A stretch of DNA of 39,098 nucleotides from Seminavis robusta (taxonomy: Eukaryota; Bacillariophyta; Bacillariophyceae; Naviculales; Naviculaceae). Position numbers and translations under genes: made by a program. The stretch spans positions 1-39,098 of the forward strand of contig CAICTM010001041.1 in assembly GCA_903772945.1 (NCBI GenBank), in the 5' to 3' direction. The notes below the pieces were generated by a model. That model did not search any database, was not told the origin of the DNA, and saw only the letters and a program-made list of their open reading frames with translations. Of the stretch, positions 10,302 to 21,320 are shown piece by piece; position 1 is the stretch's first letter, and each line of letters starts with the position of its first letter.

Positions 10302-10891
10302 ATGGTAAGTATAAACCCGTCTTGGTCAGCTGCCTTCAGTGTCTTACCTTAGCTTTATCTTAGCTTACCTTATCTACCCGCCCTCATCTACACGGTATAC
10401 CGGTACTGTAGCTCCCTTTATCTCTACTAAAAACGGCCACTGGATCTCCTCTGTTGGTGGAACTAAAAGATGGAGACACTTACAACGGTCGTTTGGTTTC
10501 TTGCGACGCTTGGATGAATATGAATCTGCAAGAAGTCATTTGCACTAGCAAGGATGGAGAACGATTCTGGAAGCTACCCACCTGCTACATTCGTGGTAGT
10601 GCTGTCAAGTACCTACGCTTGCCACCAGATTTACTAGATAAAGCAAAAGAAGAAGAAGCGAAAAATCCATCACAGGGATATGCAGGACATTCACTCAATA
10701 ATAGAGGTGGAGGCAGAGGTGGAAGAGGAGGCAGAGGAAGAAACTATGATGGAAGAGGTGGTGGCAGAGGAAGAGGCAGAGGAGGAAGAGGACGTGGAAA
10801 CCACAGAGGTGGTGGCAGAGGGGGGCGAGGAAGAGGTCATCATGATGGTGGAAGAGGAAGACAGCAGCAGCAGCAACAGCAACATAGCTAG
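10302..10891 (+). CDS. LSM4: U6 snRNA-associated Sm-like protein LSm4
   Basis: The first coding exon is only the ATG (10302-10304), followed directly by a GTAAGT donor. The second coding exon is 10412-10891. Joined, it gives 160 aa starting [19 protein letters not shown], which matches the LSm4 family start. The Sm1 motif ([22 protein letters not shown]) and the Sm2 motif ([14 protein letters not shown]) are both present. The C-terminal part (about residues 95-150) is an RGG/RG-rich tail typical of LSm4, ending in a Gln run (CAG/CAA repeat, about 10864-10886). LSm4 belongs to the LSm2-8 ring that binds the 3' end of U6 snRNA in the nucleus and to the LSm1-7 ring in mRNA decapping. RGG tails are often arginine-methylated and help P-body assembly. 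The intron holds TACCGGTA at 10398-10405. Confidence 0.93.
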
Positions 10892-11361
10892 ATCAAATAC
10901 AATACTATAGTGGAAAGACTGTCAGAGGAAGCACTCCGATAGTACTATTTTGATTTGGGATAGTCTATGATGTTCATCTTGGTCTGGTACCGTACCGTAG
11001 GAATGCTATCTCTGCGCGCTTTACACCTTACATGGAGCTAGTGTCCATGCCAGATATTCAATGCTTGCCGAACATCTGTGTGGCAAGTGCTGGACAGAAG
11101 GAGAGAAAGATCTCGCAGTAAGGGCAGAATTCGAACGGTTCTTTGTCTCTTATGTATTATACCTGTTAGGTACCGTAGTCTACTCGTACGGAAGCTATAT
11201 CTAGAATTTGAAGGTTTGCTGTACAGTCGTACGGTATGGCTGTATGGCTGTATGGCTCGCTGCCGTGGATCTTCTGGGGCTGAAAACTGTGCGCCGCAAA
11301 CGCCGACCTTTGCTTCTACGGTTTTCCCCCTTCCGTACCAATAACCTCTTCAAGTTTCGTA
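10892..11361. other. Intergenic region between convergent LSM4 and small secreted-protein gene
   Basis: These 470 nt are the joint 3' flanks of two convergent genes. Only short frames are present, and I see nothing recognisable. Confidence 0.6.
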
Positions 11362-11811
11362 TCATTCGTCCGGACTGTCTGGTCCAATCTTCTTCAATGC
11401 CTTCTCCGTGTCACGACAAACCCGCTTCAAGAACTTCTCCTGTTTTTCATTGATGACTCTCGTAGCCCCATAGGCAGATCCAAAAATGTCGACGCCATAC
11501 ATTTCACTCGAAGGATTCTGTAACACTAGAATGTCAAATAGTTCGCGCAATTCCCATTCAGTCTCCTCGTCGAGGGCATCAGTCATGTCAAACAGCCGAT
11601 TCGCCATCTCATCCGCAAAAACCATGTATTCGTGGTGGTTCAGCACATGGTCGTAGGTTCCATCTGCGTCTTCCATGTCATTCAAACATCGCAGTTCTCC
11701 ATCGGTCCATCCTTCTTCGGGCGGAATATACTCTTCGTCGCTGCCAAAGGTGACAAACGCACAATGAAGCAACACGACCAGCCCGAGCAACACGCAAACA
11801 CGACGGGTCAT
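11362..11811 (-). CDS. Small secreted acidic protein with EF-hand-like segment
   Basis: Intronless frame of 149 aa from the ATG at 11809-11811 to TGA at 11362-11364. A clear signal peptide (VCVLLGLVVLLHCAFVTFG) is followed by an acidic mature chain. The segment MEDADGTYDHVLNHHEYMVF reads like an EF-hand loop (Asp-x-Asp-Gly...hydrophobic...Glu) stretched by two residues, so calcium binding is uncertain. The rest (ALDEETEWELRELFDIL, then a basic C-terminus with KRVCRDTEKALKK) is helical in character, with only two Cys after the leader. I do not recognise a named family. Diatoms have many small secreted EF-like proteins. It is divergently placed to the beta-helix gene, and CTAGCTAG repeats (11832-11843) sit about 20 nt upstream of the ATG. 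Confidence 0.7.
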   Translation of the reverse strand: MTRRVCVLLGLVVLLHCAFVTFGSDEEYIPPEEGWTDGELRCLNDMEDADGTYDHVLNHHEYMVFADEMANRLFDMTDALDEETEWELRELFDILVLQNPSSEMYGVDIFGSAYGATRVINEKQEKFLKRVCRDTEKALKKIGPDSPDE

Positions 11812-12469
11812 TGTGAATGAAGAATCACGATCTAGCTAGCTAGCACACTGACTACGGTGGCTAGAGCTTCTTTATGTACGAGGAAGCGACTATTCTAAAA
11901 TAACTGCACATGTGGTGGCTCTCTTTGCAAGCAGATGCGGAAGAGCTTGTGGTCATTGGATATGTATCCTTCGTCCGAGTGGAACCAACTTCATGGAGCT
12001 ATCCGAAAGCTCGGAGGCTCTATCCTGCTATTTTGGATAGCTCTCGCGTTCAGTCACGAGCCCACGGGATTTCCTGAACCACTCGAACAGCTCGTAGAGC
12101 TCAAAGGTTGCACTGCAACACGAGGCCAAGTAATGGAACACCTTGTCAGCAAAGAGTCTTATCGTCTCCAGGAAGCGGTCACAGAGCGAGGTGAAGCCAC
12201 TGCCTACTAGTACCATACCGTAAGATGAAAAACGTTGCCGAATTTGAGTGCGTTATTCACCGCACCTCGACAACTTTGGTGGGACACGAAGTTCCGAGTG
12301 CGAATGAGTGATCACACAGTCGAACGGGAGAAAGCAAAAGCTCTACTCTAGCTAGCTAGTATTGAGTGTTGGAACATGAGTACCAAAGCATCGATACATT
12401 CTGGCGCTTTGCACTTTGTACCACTCTCTTCAGTCCAAAGTCCGTGTGTCGGGTAATGCGTTGCGTGCA
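11812..12469. other. Divergent intergenic region with two small antiparallel frames
   Basis: Lies between the minus-strand EF-like gene and the plus-strand beta-helix gene. Two overlapping ATG-started frames lie here, 11935-12210 (+, 91 codons) and 12028-12216 (-, 62 codons). Neither has a recognisable domain, and they are antisense to one another, so at most one could be real. CTAGCTAG repeats occur at 11832-11843 and 12348-12359. Confidence 0.4.
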
Positions 12470-14661
12470 ATGATACCCCACCAGACTCCCATTCAAGCCG
12501 TATACGCGTTGGCAATTGCATTTCTGTTCGTTGTGCGCAATGGCCGAGCGGCGCAGGAATCGGACGCTAGTACGATCCGGTCGCCAGCATCCAACATCCT
12601 CATACGCGAAGACACTCTTTGGAGTCGGTCGTCCCTGCAAACACAAGGCATCACTATCCATGGCAATGTAACGGTCTTTCCTGGCGTTACCCTCGTTATC
12701 GAAGGCATCCCTCGCAAAGGAAAAGTCGCCCAAGAACCCTTTGCCGTGATCTTTGCTGAGAAAGACGCGGCTATCGTCTTACAACCAGGAGCCTTTATAC
12801 GAATAACGGATGTGGACTTTGTCGGTCAGAGGATTGCAACGAAAGATCTTGGTACCGGTAGCGACTCCAACACAACGGAGACTCCGACCGCTTCCAAAAT
12901 CCAGGCCACTCCTGTGGGTCGTGGGGTTGTCGCCATCGGAAAGCCCACCGATGGAACTGCCACGGTTGCGGCCACACGTTTTCGTTGCAAGGGGTTATCC
13001 ACGTGCATTGACGCGATAGCAGCCAATGTTACCGTACAGGACAGCTTTTTTGACATGAATGAAAGCAATGCCACCTATACACAGATCCGCTGTCTCTATG
13101 AGGGCTGCAATAGTGCCACGGCTGCGATCAGTGCCTATGATCTTAAGGTGGAACGCAGCGTCTTTTGTCGAATCATACGGTTGGCATTCGAATGGTAGGA
13201 CAGAAAGGCCGTCTCTCGGTGACAAACTGCACTTTTCGAGCAGAACGAGTGCCAGCTACTGGAATACTAGCACTCGGTTCTACCTATGGAGAAGTCACAG
13301 TCAAGGGATCTGTCTTCGTGGGGCATCATTTCTTCGCCAAGTCATTCCGTAACACCGCTGGCAAAGCAAGCTTGCTAGGCGGTTATGCTTGCAAGCACGT
13401 TATTGACAATTGCACGTTTTTGGACAACATACCGAAGGCTATCGCTGCAGGCCCCAGGGTCTCCAACAGCGTCATCCAAAACTCTTACTTTGCCAACAAT
13501 GGAGTGGCCGTCATCAACTCTGATTTTGCTATTCAATCGTCCATCTTTGTGGACAATGTCGTCGCCATTGTGCAGGGAAAGACGCAGACTCAGACTCCGG
13601 AATCTTTGAAGGATCTGCTGTTCTTCCGGAATCTCGTTGCTCTGGATTCTAGAGAGGGCTACCGAGAAACAGGCGAATTCGACAGCATTACCTTCCTTGC
13701 CAACGGTGTTGCCATGCTGGGAGGAGTCTTGAAACCAACAGGCCCAATCAACTGGATCGACTCAACCCTGTACAACATAGACTACAAGGGATCTTCTACA
13801 GTTGATCTGAAGGATCAGTCTGTATTTTGGGGGTCAGGGGTTGACGAGGCGGCAGTGCATGCCAAGATACGAGACGGCTTGAATGGAGGTGGGCCAGGGC
13901 TGGTCTTCATCGGCGTCGACAATGACAAAGGCTCAACGGCCTATCATCATTCAACCTTTCCTGGTTCCAACTACCGACCCCAAACGGGCCAGGAAAAGCT
14001 CGATTCCATACTGAGCAACAACAACTTTAATGACGGTGTGGGTCACAAGCCCTATCCATACCTCCTCCTTTCGGATCAACTCCGAGCTGAAGATGCTGGA
14101 CTCAAAGACCTACCCGATGAAATCCTGGCTTGGAATTGGACATCGTATGCCAATGCCAACTCAGAGGCATCATCGCCAGAAGAGCAGCGGCATCATCCTG
14201 AACACCAGCTTTGCCAAGAAGACCCCGAATCATTGATCTACGAAATCCAAGTGAAGTCTTGCGCTTGGTTGGCAAGAAGATCAGACCGAATGAAACATTG
14301 TCAAAACCCCAATACTGCCAACAATTGTCCTCTTACCTGCGGCGTCTGTTCGGCCAAGTCCAACGATGACGCAAAGCTACAAAGCAACCAAAACGGGGGT
14401 GATTTCGATGATGGTGATTGTGGGGGGTTCATCATGACCGCAGAGTCAGGCCTGCCAATCTACTTGTGGGCTGTAGTGTTTTACGTGTTGGTTCTACAAG
14501 GGATTGCATGCGTTGCCTGTGGCAGATGTCTCCACAACCGATCCTCGAAATCTATGTGTTCCTTTGGTAGTGGAGAATCTTCAATTGCCTTTCCAACAGA
14601 GTTGGCTTCTTTGAAAAGTGAGGAAGGTTCAGGTATTGAATTGGGCAGCCACGTGAAATGA
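12470..14661 (+). CDS. Parallel beta-helix + ShK + TM surface protein, frameshifted
   Basis: Two overlapping frames that clearly belong together. Frame 1 runs from the ATG at 12470 and ends at a TAG at 13196-13198. The matching frame continues from about 13166 to TGA at 14659-14661. The switch falls at a TTTT run at 13163-13166: one missing T there explains the break. I found no plausible GT-AG intron that fixes it. The N-terminus is a signal peptide (AVYALAIAFLFVVRNGRA). The ectodomain has repeated strand motifs of the pectin-lyase-like beta-helix type (VTVQDSFF, LSVTNCTF, VTVKGSVF, VIDNCTFLDN, VIQNSYFANNGVAV). Near the C-terminus is a six-Cys ShK-type segment (CAWLARRSDRMKHCQN...CPLTCGVC), then one transmembrane helix (LPIYLWAVVFYVLVLQGIACVAC) and a short cytoplasmic tail. 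Function unknown. A polysaccharide-binding surface receptor is an inference. It is either a sequencing indel or a young pseudogene. Confidence 0.72.
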
Positions 14662-15343
14662 TACGGCTTTGTTACTCCTTGTGGCTCACCGGAGTCTTGG
14701 GCGACGGCCATGCTCCATCCGAAGTCACCCCTTTTCCGGAAATAGCTAGCGGACCATTGAGCGGTCTTCGTTAAGAAGGGCAAACGTGACAGTACGCGCA
14801 CCGTACGGACAAGCAAGTAGATCTAGAGACAAGCTTTGTTTCTTTTTTGTATTGTTTTGACTATTTTAAAAGAAAGGATATGTAACACTAATGATGAAAA
14901 AGGAAAATCAAATAATACTTTCCAAGAACAGGGGTATGTTTGGCATTGCAGTTGATGTTGAAGTCGACGGCAACAAAGGGGATTGCATCCTTGCAAGCAG
15001 CAGCGAATCGGAGGTAGGAAGTGTACTGTGTTTCTTTGTATGTTGTGTATTGGGTGGGTAAGGGTTGTTTTGTCTGTGCGTTGTTTGTTGCATGCAAGTA
15101 GCGAGTTGGTAAGGGTAAAAGTAAGTCAAAGCAGCCACAGACCATGTCACTTCGGCAAGGAAGTGATGGGTCAAGCGGCGCTTGCTGTGCACATGAAACA
15201 TGACAAAACAAATTGTGGAAGAGCAGTGTGTGATTTCGTCGAGACACCAAAGTTCGAAGTCACACTTGCTGTTTCCACCGTTGGGATCGTCATCAGCCTC
15301 AATCGTTGATCAACGACCCCCCTTTCAGTCCCCGTCTCCCAGA
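14662..15343. other. Intergenic region between convergent genes
   Basis: The 3' flanks of the beta-helix gene and the Arg/Ser-tail gene. Frames on both strands (for example 14888-15250, minus) have biased composition and no domain resemblance. I call no gene here. Confidence 0.55.
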
Positions 15344-17383
15344 CTAAAAGGCTTCGTCATGTACATTTGACCTGGACGATGACTTTCCAGTTCGCGACGG
15401 TGGATCACCACCGCCGGATGAATCCTTAGTTCTGGACTTGCGTCCTACCGAACTGGAGGATCGTTTCTTGGATTCGCTCTTGGATCTCCCCCTCTTGCTT
15501 CCACTGCGTGACTTGGATCGATGTGAGCGCGATCTGGATCGCTGGTGTTCGCGTTCACTTCCATTTTCTTGATCCGACGTTCGGAAGAGTCCATCTCCTT
15601 CTTCGTCTGCTTGGCTCTTTCGTGCACTGCTGGAGCGACGACTGGAGCTGGTACCTCGTTTCTTCTTTCTGGATCGAGAGCGTCTGGATCTGACTGATCG
15701 ATGACCTGCTCCATCATCGTCATGGTGTCCTTCATCCAACAATCGTCTGGACTTGGAAGAGCGTGATTCTCGGTATCGCGAGCGACGTGCGACGGCGAAT
15801 GCCAAGAATGTTGCGACAAAGAGTAGGAATGAGAACGTCAAAAAGGCATTTGCCATGATACGTGACCAGGATGACTCTACGAGTACGTCGGCTCTGTTGG
15901 TGGATCCCTCTGTGTAGGAAGAGGCTTGCATTTTGGATCCAAAGGCCTGGTCTCCGTAGATGACTTGATTGATTGAGTTTTGTGAGTGTCCCATGGCAAT
16001 GCATTCTCCTTCGCAGATGAATGAGTCATGCGAATGGAACTTCCAGCACTGGTTGATGAGATCGTCGTCATCGGTACCGTAGTCTCCAATAAAGTATCCA
16101 TCTTGGTAGGTAGGATAATCCATGCACGGTGTGCAGTACATGTACTCTTCGTATACCTCGTTTAGACTTGTCAGAGTGTACTCTTGTGCATCGTACCACC
16201 ACTCGTATAGATCATCGGCTTCTCCGTCGCCTTCATCTTTGGATCCCAGGTCGACATCCGTCTGAGCGACAAAGTCGTCGTATGTTCCGACAGTTTCATC
16301 GGGTTGAAGACAGTAGTCGTCAGTGTAGAGTGCCATCATGAATTTCCCCCCCTCAAGAGGCTGAATTCCCGCGCGAATGGCGTTTCCATTGTTATCGTTT
16401 CCCACTTGGAAGCAATCTTCGTCGGTCATGTACATGAGTCCCGCCCTTGCCACAATGTACTCATATTCGTCAATGGCCCAAAGATGCTTAGAGATTTGTT
16501 CAATGAACTGGTAGAATTCTTGTCGGTAGACTCCAATGAGCTCCCATTCGGTGTCCGGGTTGTGGCAATCGAGTTTGGAGTATGGTTCTTCGGAAAAGTA
16601 TTCTTCGTACTCGTAGCCTTGGTAGTTTGGGTTGACGTACTGCATTGCATGTAGACAAGAAGATGAGAATGGGTAAGACTACGATAAGTGTGATTTGATT
16701 GTTTGGTTGTTGGAAGTACTTACAGCAGCCCACATCATCCACCTGGAACAAGCATCTCCACCATCTCCTCCTCCTCCATTGTCTCCTGATCCATCTGACT
16801 TGTCGTGATCACAATCAATGAAAGCACCCAACATTCTGTACGCTTGTGCCCACTTGTCGTACTCAGCCGTAGGATCAGCGAGGTATCCCAGAGCCGCATT
16901 GAACGAGTATCCATCTCCATTTCCAAACCAGGACGTTCGCCTCTGAACATCGTTGAGTTCCTCCTTGGTCAATCTGTGTACTGGCGCTTTGGCTTCCTTG
17001 GGTGTTTGAGGAGGTTTGTCGGCTCGATGGGAGAGATCTGCCAGCGTTTTCCGGGCAGATGCGCGTCTTTTCTGCAAGCGTAATCGTCTTTGTCTTGCTT
17101 CCTCATCTCGCTCTTCTTTGGTGGGCGCGCGCTGGACATTCCGCTTCAAGTTGCGATGATTGAAAATGTCGGAATACATGGTAGAATTCAAATTCAAATC
17201 TCCCAATGCATTACTGGTGCTGGTATGCGCTTGGCTCGCCATGGTCACTTCGATCTGACGCACACTACTACTAGCAGCACTACTACTGCTAGTAGCACTA
17301 CTGCTAGCACTAGCATGGCTGAACATGCCCATCTGCATCTGCAGCAGCAACAGCAGCGAAACTGACAAGTTCAAAGACTTCAT
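15344..17383 (-). CDS. Type I membrane protein with Arg/Ser-rich tail
   Basis: Two exons, 17383-16724 and 16639-15344, joined in phase 0 by an 84-nt GT-AG intron (GTAAGT...TGCAG), giving 651 aa. I chose the ATG at 17381-17383 because it begins a signal peptide (MKSLNLSVSLLLLLQMQMG). Residues 30-80 are Ser-rich. A basic segment follows (QRRLRLQKRRASARKTLA), then an acidic, Tyr- and Asp-rich lumenal or extracellular domain (about 170-480) with paired Cys motifs such as CTPCMDYPTYQDGYF and FICEGECIAMG. One transmembrane helix follows (about 481-504, FLTFSFLLFVATFLAFAVA). The final 145 residues are a cytoplasmic tail dense in RS, SR and KKR motifs, like those of SR splicing factors. I do not recognise the ectodomain family. 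The combination suggests a phosphorylatable cytoplasmic tail, which is inference. Confidence 0.78.
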
Positions 17384-19931
17384 CTTGCTTGCTTGCTTGA
17401 CAATTGGTTTCCTTTTTGCTTTTGCGTTTTGCCTGGTGTTGTCGTGTCGATTCTTTCTAGCTAGTTCCGCAACTGTATGTACTGTTGGTCCATCAATTCC
17501 ACCACTACAAGCACTTCTGACTGACTTCACTTGACTTCACTTGACTGCTAGCTAGCTAGCACGGTAAGTGTAAGTTGTTGTAAGTTGTTGTCTCTTTCTC
17601 CCACAGTCAGTAAGCACTAGCACACTTGACTTGACCTGATAGCTTCAGCAACAACAAAAACAATCGAAAGCCGTAGAGTGCTGCGAACAATGAAGGCGCT
17701 TCATCGGCTCGCTATTTCGCGCTTCCTCTTCACCACTTGTATGTAGCATTGTCGGCTCCGCGTGCACATCGCACCTTTATCTAAATACGAGTACCGGTCA
17801 ACAACCAACGGATCCACACTTAACATACAACCCTTCGCTCGCCTTAGATAACCTTCCAACTTGGGCGGCATGTACACACATGCAACCCAACCCATCATTA
17901 CATACTCTTAGGGAAATGAAGATTACTATAATCACCAATCCGACTCGCCAACTCGAAACTCGCTGAGGGCAACGGATCCACCTCACTATCTCAAGCATAC
18001 ACTCGAACAACTAGCTCTTATATCAAAAGGCAATTTTCAATGGTGCGTGATAGAGTTTCAAGAGCCGGGGGAGGCAAAAAGACACGGAATATCACCACAT
18101 CTTGCTGATCGACTGCCAGACTGCCAGTGCACCCCACCCCTTCCCGCCAGAGGGAAACTGAACGTGCACCGGGCCGGCCCAGCAACGAATGAAAGTGGAT
18201 TGATTGCTACCGGTATGCTGTGGGAGTCGAGTCAACTCAATAAGCCAAGTCTGCCGCCGTAGCTAGCTAGCTTGCTATCCATAAGTTAGGTCCACCGGGG
18301 GCTACCAGGTACCTATCTATCACATTGTGATGGAGATCACACCTCCTCATCAAGTCTACAGCCTACAGAGTTCTCATACCGGGACCATTCATACCGCCCG
18401 AAACAAAAGTTATATTCTGGCTGGTGCACTGAAAGAAGAAGGTGGCTGGTTAGTACACGTACTTGGTAGTGCCGGTGGTCACATGGAGGCGTGCTTTTGG
18501 TCCATGGTCGGATGATACTGGATCGTTGCGGCCATTCTATCTACACTCAAGATCTGTGACTCAGGTGCTAGCTAGTACGGTCCTGGCTGGCCTTCTTTTA
18601 AGTTAGAATCACTAAGTTAGAATCTTCGTTCTTGCATAGTTGCATAGTTTGTCTTACAAGGCTTCCAGTACATGTAGTAGCTGGTCTGCATCTGAGCCGA
18701 CAGACAACACGAGCTATTTCAATTGAATTGCTTCCAATTTGAAAGGACCCCGTGCCCATGACTGGCACTCCTTCTTTGAGGTCCATCAAAGCCTTGGGAG
18801 CTGGTGTGACCAAGAAGCACTCTATTCCCTCTTCTATCACATCTACTGCTGCAAGTGACAGTGCTACAGGTGCAGTGTGAAGCTGATCTTGGACATTCCT
18901 GCAGAAGATCTTCCTTCCACCATCAAAGTCTTGCCGGGGACTGTGGATGACCGCTGGTTGCAGGAAGAGAGCTACCAGTACCATCTTTAGAATTTTAATT
19001 GGCAACCACCTGCGGTATCTTACCAAATACCAGGTACCCGTACATAGTGTATGACAGCTCTACAGTTTAAATCATTGAAGAAGTGCCAACGCACAGTGGA
19101 CAGGATGAGACAAGAAAGATACTTTGAGTAGAATTTGTACCATGTTGTATGCCACGATGTTGAAGCGTTTTGAAGCCAGGTCCCATTGTGGGTGACACGG
19201 CCTTCTGAAAGGGTTCTCGTGCCCCAGCTGGTCTGCCATGTTCCTTTTCTTCGGAAGTTTTGCTTTCTCGAGGTGTTGCCACTGACATTAAAAACTCCAC
19301 CAGTTGGAAGCAAACATCTCCCAACCTCCACGCGTTTGTTGAAGATTCTGAGTGCAAGCTCTAGCAAGGTGCTGGAGTTTGCTCGTCATGCCTGCGACAT
19401 CAGTGGCAACTGGTGTGATGTCATCTTCTAGACAACATTTAAAAAACTCCGGGTTTCTTCAGAAAGTTGCAGAAGAATCTAACTAATGCTCCCGTCGTTT
19501 GTGCAAAGTCTCGAACACGATTGTTTTGTTGGCACACGAGACACGGCCTCCTTTGATTGGCTAGCTAGAAGCCTTTCAGTCCTGGTGGGAGTGACATCGG
19601 TCTCGCTTGCAGCTGGCCTTGAGTATTTCCCGAAGTTGAATGTATCTTTGACCACATGATTCGATTAAGATTCGATTCGGAAGTTGGAACTCTTTGCTCT
19701 TTGTTCTGTGGAAGTTGCGGTTCCTAGATATCCTCGAGCCTGACCGGCCATTGAAGCTCGAAAGATCTCTCTTCCAAGCTCTCCTGTAGAGCTAGCTAGT
19801 AGCTCATGCTCGTGTTACCTAGATCCATCCAGCAAAAGAAGAAAACATCAACGCCCAGCAAATCTCTGGACTGCGAATCTCATCAGTCTCACAATTCTAG
19901 TTTGAACAACCCGAAAAGTACAAACCTCAAA
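17384..19931. other. Long intergenic region with few signals
   Basis: About 2.5 kb without a convincing gene. CTAGCTAG repeats occur at 17457-17464, 17548-17559, 18263-18270, 18567-18574, 19561-19568 and 19792-19799, and TACCGGTA at 18208-18215. The best coding candidate is the weak 128-codon frame listed separately. The last 100-130 nt before 19932 are AC-rich and likely the 5' UTR of the FCP gene. Confidence 0.5.
18598..18984 (-). CDS. Weak hypothetical ORF with hydrophobic N-terminus
   Basis: ATG at 18982-18984 to TAA at 18598-18600, 128 codons. It begins with a short hydrophobic stretch (MVLVALFLQPAVIHS) that could be a weak signal peptide, then a chain with several Cys at the end. No domain is recognisable and there are no flanking exons that I can join. 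It could be chance. The frame stays open further upstream without another ATG. Confidence 0.2.
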   Translation of the reverse strand: MVLVALFLQPAVIHSPRQDFDGGRKIFCRNVQDQLHTAPVALSLAAVDVIEEGIECFLVTPAPKALMDLKEGVPVMGTGSFQIGSNSIEIARVVCRLRCRPATTCTGSLVRQTMQLCKNEDSNLVILT

Positions 19932-20649
19932 ATGAAGCTTGCTATCCTCGCCTCCCTTCTTTCGGCTGTTGCCGCTTTCGCCCCCGCTGCCAAGCAGGCG
20001 TCTAGCACCGTTGTCTCCATGTCTTTCGACGAGGAACTCGGAGTCCAGGCCCCTCTCGGATTCTGGGATCCCTTTGGTTTGTTGAACGGTGCCGACCAAG
20101 AACGATTCGACCGTCTCCGATATGTTGAGATCAAGCACGGACGTATCGCTCAGTTGGCCTTCCTTGGAAACATCCTTCCCCGTGCTGGAGTCTACCTCCC
20201 AGGAGACATTGACTACTCTGGCCATGCCTTCAGCTCCTACCCAGCTGGAATTGCCGCCATCAAGGGAGACGATGCCATCCCATTCGAAGGAATTGGACAG
20301 ATCATCTGCTTCATTGGTTTCCTCGAGATCTGCTTCATGAAGGATGTCCCAGGAACCGGAAACGAATTCGTTGGTGACTTCCGTAATGGATACATTGACT
20401 TCGGATGGGACACCTTCAGCGAGGAAGAGAAGCTTTCCAAGCGTGCCATTGAGTTGAACAACGGCCGTGCCGCTCAATTCGGAATCCTCGGACTTGTAAG
20501 TATTGTTTCGTTGCCTGAACTTCGTTCTCTCCTGATCGATCATTTCTAACCCCTCTTCCCTCCTTTCCCTGTTACCGTAACAGATGGTTCACGAGAAGAT
20601 CGTTCCTCTTGGATACGACCCCGATCTTCCCCTTGTCGGACACTTGTAA
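19932..20649 (+). CDS. Fucoxanthin-chlorophyll a/c binding protein (FCP, LHC family)
   Basis: Two exons, 19932-20495 and 20584-20649, phase 0, with an 88-nt GT-AG intron (GTAAGT...TAACAG), giving 209 aa. The ATG is in AAAATGAAG and opens a signal peptide followed by VAAFAPAAKQ, the ASAFAP-type motif that marks bipartite plastid targeting in diatoms; a short transit peptide follows. The mature part begins SFDEELGVQAPLGFWDPFGL, typical of Lhcf proteins. Helix A carries the chlorophyll-binding signature EIKHGRIAQLAFLG, and helix C carries ELNNGRAAQFGILGL, split from the final MVHEKIVPLGYDPDLP by the intron. The protein binds fucoxanthin and chlorophylls a and c in the thylakoid antenna of the photosystems. 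Codon use is strongly biased toward C-ending codons, consistent with high expression. Confidence 0.96.
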
Positions 20650-21320
20650 ACGCTTTGTCTCGTTCTGAGCATGGCATTTTGCAGCTAAAAAGATTTGGTT
20701 GGCTTGAATGGAAGTGGAATGGAAGTACAGTAGCAATAGCAACTTAACTCTAGGAACACCGATCGCCATCTAAAAACCAATCTCTCGTAGTGATCCTGTT
20801 TGCATAAACCACTTGTCTCTTCGGGAAGATGACAAGAGAAGAGCAATCAACCACGTGCCGTGTGGCAGTCTATCAACACAGTTCAGGAACCACGGAACTG
20901 TTTTGCACTTGGTGCGGCCTGCCTATGCCATCATAGGATGCCATTCATTGGTGGTGCAAGTCTATCTATGCCAGCCAGCTATCAGAGCAGAAATAATTGC
21001 AAACCAGCCAATGAAAACGATTCTGGTTGCACACTCGATTATAATACTAGTATTGAATTCAGTTGTTTTCTAGAAGGATAGTAGGTATAGACATTCATTA
21101 CATGTATTCATTAAGGATGTTTGTGGGTTCGTTCTTTGTACAGAGGAAAGAAGAGGGGATATGCATACAAAAAGGACATTGGTTGTTGGCTTGCTGCTTG
21201 CTTTGAAAAATGGCAAACTCTCGTCCTGGCATGGCATGACTGCCTGGATGGCGATCGTTCTGCTTGGTGTGGGAGTCACAGTCGCAGCATACAAACGTGT
21301 AGGCTGATCATCTTCGGATC
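20650..21320. other. Intergenic region between convergent FCP and transporter genes
   Basis: The 3' flanks of two convergent genes. Open frames are short and lack similarity to anything I know. TACATGTA occurs at about 21101. Confidence 0.6.

Noticed and set aside
10680..10910. Glu-rich frame inside the LSM4 tail
   Set aside because: Out-of-frame reading of the RGG-coding GGA/AGA repeats.
13148..13198. Short intron (GTGGAA...TAG) to explain the frame break in the beta-helix gene
   Set aside because: At 51 nt it leaves the reading frame wrong for the downstream half, and the beta-helix strand sequence is continuous without it.
14481..14816. 111-codon minus frame overlapping the end of the beta-helix gene
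   Set aside because: Antisense to the transmembrane segment and tail of the beta-helix protein; no domain.
19848..20543. 231-codon frame antisense to the FCP gene
   Set aside because: It mirrors the strongly biased codon use of the FCP exon; the FCP frame has clear motifs, targeting and splice sites.
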